From positions 124,001 through 188,000 of the forward strand of contig JAEEND010000007.1 of the NCBI GenBank assembly GCA_016283575.1: a stretch of 64,000 nucleotides of DNA, read 5' to 3'. The stretch comes from Lachnospiraceae bacterium. Its GTDB lineage: Bacteria > Bacillota > Clostridia > Lachnospirales > Lachnospiraceae. The position numbers were made by a program, and so were the translations under genes. This document shows, one piece after another, positions 62,163 through 64,000 of the stretch. Under the pieces are notes generated by a model. It had not been told where the DNA came from. It was given only the letters and a program-made list of their open reading frames with translations, and did not search any database. Position 1 is the stretch's first letter, and each line of letters opens with the position of its first letter.

Positions 62163-64000
62163 ATGATTTCTTATTTGTGTAAGGGTAAAAAGAAACCGGA
62201 ATTCACTGTGATCGTGGTTATATTACTGATCTTACTTTGCGTCGGTTTTATAAGTATCTTCGATACACCCGATTATGAAAGCGTCGGATTCTTTTCGGAA
62301 TATAAGAATGTCAAGAAATTAAGCGACGGCTGGACCATGTGGACAGGCGCCGAATATGTTGAAACAAGCCTCCCTAATTATAAAAATATAGAAGTTACGG
62401 GGAATGCGGTGGTGCTTACCAATACCATTCCCGAAGATTTCCCCGATAACGGTTCTTTTATGTTCAGATCCGCGCTGCAGATAGTTGATGTATATGTGGA
62501 TGATGAGCTTGTCTATCAATACGGACACAATAAAAATGCAGCCTTCGGTAATTATCCCGGGTCCATATGGAACTTCATACATATAAAAAGTGAAGATGTG
62601 GGTAAAACCATAACGGTTCGCTTAGAGTGCCCCTATGATGCCTATAAGAACTTCTTTAATTCTTTTTATTACGGAACTCCCAAGGAGCTTGCGGGTCATT
62701 TGTATCATAAGTATATAGTGAGCCTTTCCATCATCTGTGTTTCCATGATAATCGGACTTACACTTTTATTATATGTGGGCGCTATGCTGATATTACGGTC
62801 CGGATTCATTAAAAAAGCTTTCTATGCAGGTTTATCCGCCTTTACCATAGGTTTTTATCAATATACGGAATGTAAGATGACACAGATCACAGTTGATAAT
62901 ATTGCAGGCTTTGCCGCAGCCAACTTCCTGTCACTTGCCCTTGTTCCCGTAGTGATCCTTCTTTATCTTGATACGGTGGAAAAAGAACGTTACACCAAAC
63001 TGATAAAGCCCTTTGCCTATATTCTTATGGGCAATATCGTAGTGCAGATCGTACTTCAGTTTTTTAACATCGGAAACTTTTATAACATGGTATGGGTAAC
63101 TCACGGATTCGTGGTGGTTGCGAGCCTTGTGGCATTGGTCACAGCCATTCTTTTTGCAATCCATGGCCGGGGTCAGGAAAGAGTCACTGTTATTGTATTC
63201 AGCGGAACATTGGCATTTTTCGGTATTGTTGAAGTGTTCCTCTATTATAAGACCACAGCTTTAAATGCGGACCTTCTTAACGGAGGAATGCTTCTTGTTA
63301 TCCTGATCGCCGCTACAGACTCAATTCTCACAGCCTACAAAATGGCCATGGAAAACAGGGCGGCAAGAGAAGAAAACGAAGCAAAGAGTACCTTTCTTGC
63401 CAATATGTCCCATGAAATACGTACTCCCATGAACGCAATCTGCGCCATGTCGGAGCTTCTCATGGAATCGGATGAAATATCAAAGGGCGACAGGGATTTT
63501 GCGGAAACCATCAATTCATCTGCCAATAACCTTCTGGAGATCATAAATGACGTGCTGGATTTTTCAAAGATCACAGCCAACAGATATGACATTCTTCCCG
63601 AAGAATATGAACTTCAGAAGCTTATATATGATGTAAAAGAAATTATCGCGGTGCGTGCCGAGGAAAAGAATCTTGAGTTTTCAATAACCGTGGATCCCTG
63701 GCTTCCACATGCTCTGATCGGTGATATGGGCCGTATCAGACAGATTCTTTTGAATGTATTAAATAATGCCGTTAAATATACAAAAGAAGGCAGTGTTTCC
63801 CTGAAAGTAAAGGGCGAGTATACGGAAAACGGCAAGATGTATCTCATAATGGAGGTTGCGGATACAGGTATCGGTATTAAGCAGGAGGATCTGGATACAC
63901 TTTTCGAAGCCTTTGTACAGGTTGATAAGAGGCGTAATCGTGAAAAAGAAGGAACCGGTCTTGGGCTTGCGATCTCACAGGCTCTTGCTCACTTGATGGA
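62163..64000 (+). CDS. Sensor histidine kinase (partial, runs off the window)
   Basis: Over 612 codons are open to the window end. The protein has one N-terminal membrane helix, an extracellular 7TMR-DISM-like sensor domain (about 35-180) and six more membrane segments (about 185-390). HisKA follows with H417 in NMSHEIRTPMNAICAMSEL, then the start of HATPase (DMGRIRQILLNVLNNAVKYT, GTGLGLAIS). The rest, possibly with a receiver domain, lies to the right. AGAGAGG precedes the ATG. Confidence 0.88.
   Translation, partial: MISYLCKGKKKPEFTVIVVILLILLCVGFISIFDTPDYESVGFFSEYKNVKKLSDGWTMWTGAEYVETSLPNYKNIEVTGNAVVLTNTIPEDFPDNGSFMFRSALQIVDVYVDDELVYQYGHNKNAAFGNYPGSIWNFIHIKSEDVGKTITVRLECPYDAYKNFFNSFYYGTPKELAGHLYHKYIVSLSIICVSMIIGLTLLLYVGAMLILRSGFIKKAFYAGLSAFTIGFYQYTECKMTQITVDNIAGFAAANFLSLALVPVVILLYLDTVEKERYTKLIKPFAYILMGNIVVQIVLQFFNIGNFYNMVWVTHGFVVVASLVALVTAILFAIHGRGQERVTVIVFSGTLAFFGIVEVFLYYKTTALNADLLNGGMLLVILIAATDSILTAYKMAMENRAAREENEAKSTFLANMSHEIRTPMNAICAMSELLMESDEISKGDRDFAETINSSANNLLEIINDVLDFSKITANRYDILPEEYELQKLIYDVKEIIAVRAEEKNLEFSITVDPWLPHALIGDMGRIRQILLNVLNNAVKYTKEGSVSLKVKGEYTENGKMYLIMEVADTGIGIKQEDLDTLFEAFVQVDKRRNREKEGTGLGLAISQALAHLM

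Noticed and set aside
1-64000. tRNA, rRNA or insertion sequence
   Set aside because: No cloverleaf with conserved tRNA arms, no rRNA signature and no transposase-like protein was recognised on reading through the window.

Overview
The window looks like a chromosomal segment of a Gram-positive anaerobe of the Lachnospiraceae, most like Butyrivibrio/Pseudobutyrivibrio. This is inferred from the EF-Tu, RpoB and RpoC sequences, a monomeric ferredoxin-type [FeFe]-hydrogenase, a GH3 beta-glucosidase with inverted domain order, DUF3048 and DUF3298 lipoproteins, a GlpK/GlpA-like/DUF1667 glycerol cluster, and moderate GC with AGGAGG-type ribosome binding sites. No rRNA, tRNA, CRISPR array, insertion sequence or prophage was recognised.

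Layout. 0-1.5 kb: end of fusA and tuf, with a separate tuf promoter. 1.5-15 kb: single genes (GT39-like membrane protein, flotillin, DUF975 protein, chemoreceptor, aldehyde dehydrogenase, DUF362 protein, sugar isomerase-like protein, DUF4298-GNAT fusion, a broken GNAT gene, an ATPase preceded by a six-copy repeat, an XRE regulator). 15-23.5 kb: an accessory block with a nucleotidase-like HAD protein, a DUF218 protein, TetR plus oleate hydratase, an ABC exporter, a GNAT and a MATE exporter. This block carries two strictly periodic arrays of inverted sites about 5.7 kb apart. 23.5-30.5 kb: DUF3298 lipoprotein, YitT protein, [FeFe]-hydrogenase, HD-GYP response regulator, DUF3048 lipoprotein. 30.5-36.6 kb: overlapping genes for a large membrane protein, an SLC13 permease, GtrA and the permuted GH3 enzyme. 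36.6-47.3 kb: a hybrid histidine kinase, then rpoB-rpoC with their own promoter. 47.4-53 kb, minus strand: a type IV pilus/type II secretion-like operon with a degenerate GGDEF protein, an ECF sigma factor, a transglutaminase lipoprotein, a GspF protein and pilin-like proteins. 53-57 kb: PilZ protein, a 1074-residue coiled-coil surface protein and a small membrane partner. 57-62 kb: glycerol catabolism (GlpA/GlpO-like, FAD/NAD oxidoreductase, DUF1667, glpK). 62.2 kb to the end: a histidine kinase cut by the window edge.

The most unusual signal is the pair of arrays at 15769-16068 and 21731-22053. Each has five blocks of about 36 bp framed by inverted heptamers (TATCGC/GCGATA in one, TATCCC/GGGATA in the other). 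The framed blocks alternate with 36-bp unframed blocks, giving a 70-72 bp period. The core base differs between arrays but is matched in both half-sites within each array, and a perfect hairpin of the second type sits between them at 19509-19545. Other unexplained structures are the 6x GTTATATCTT repeat upstream of the ATPase, a shared operator-like palindrome upstream of two metabolic genes, and a 71-bp palindrome with a dispersed half copy.
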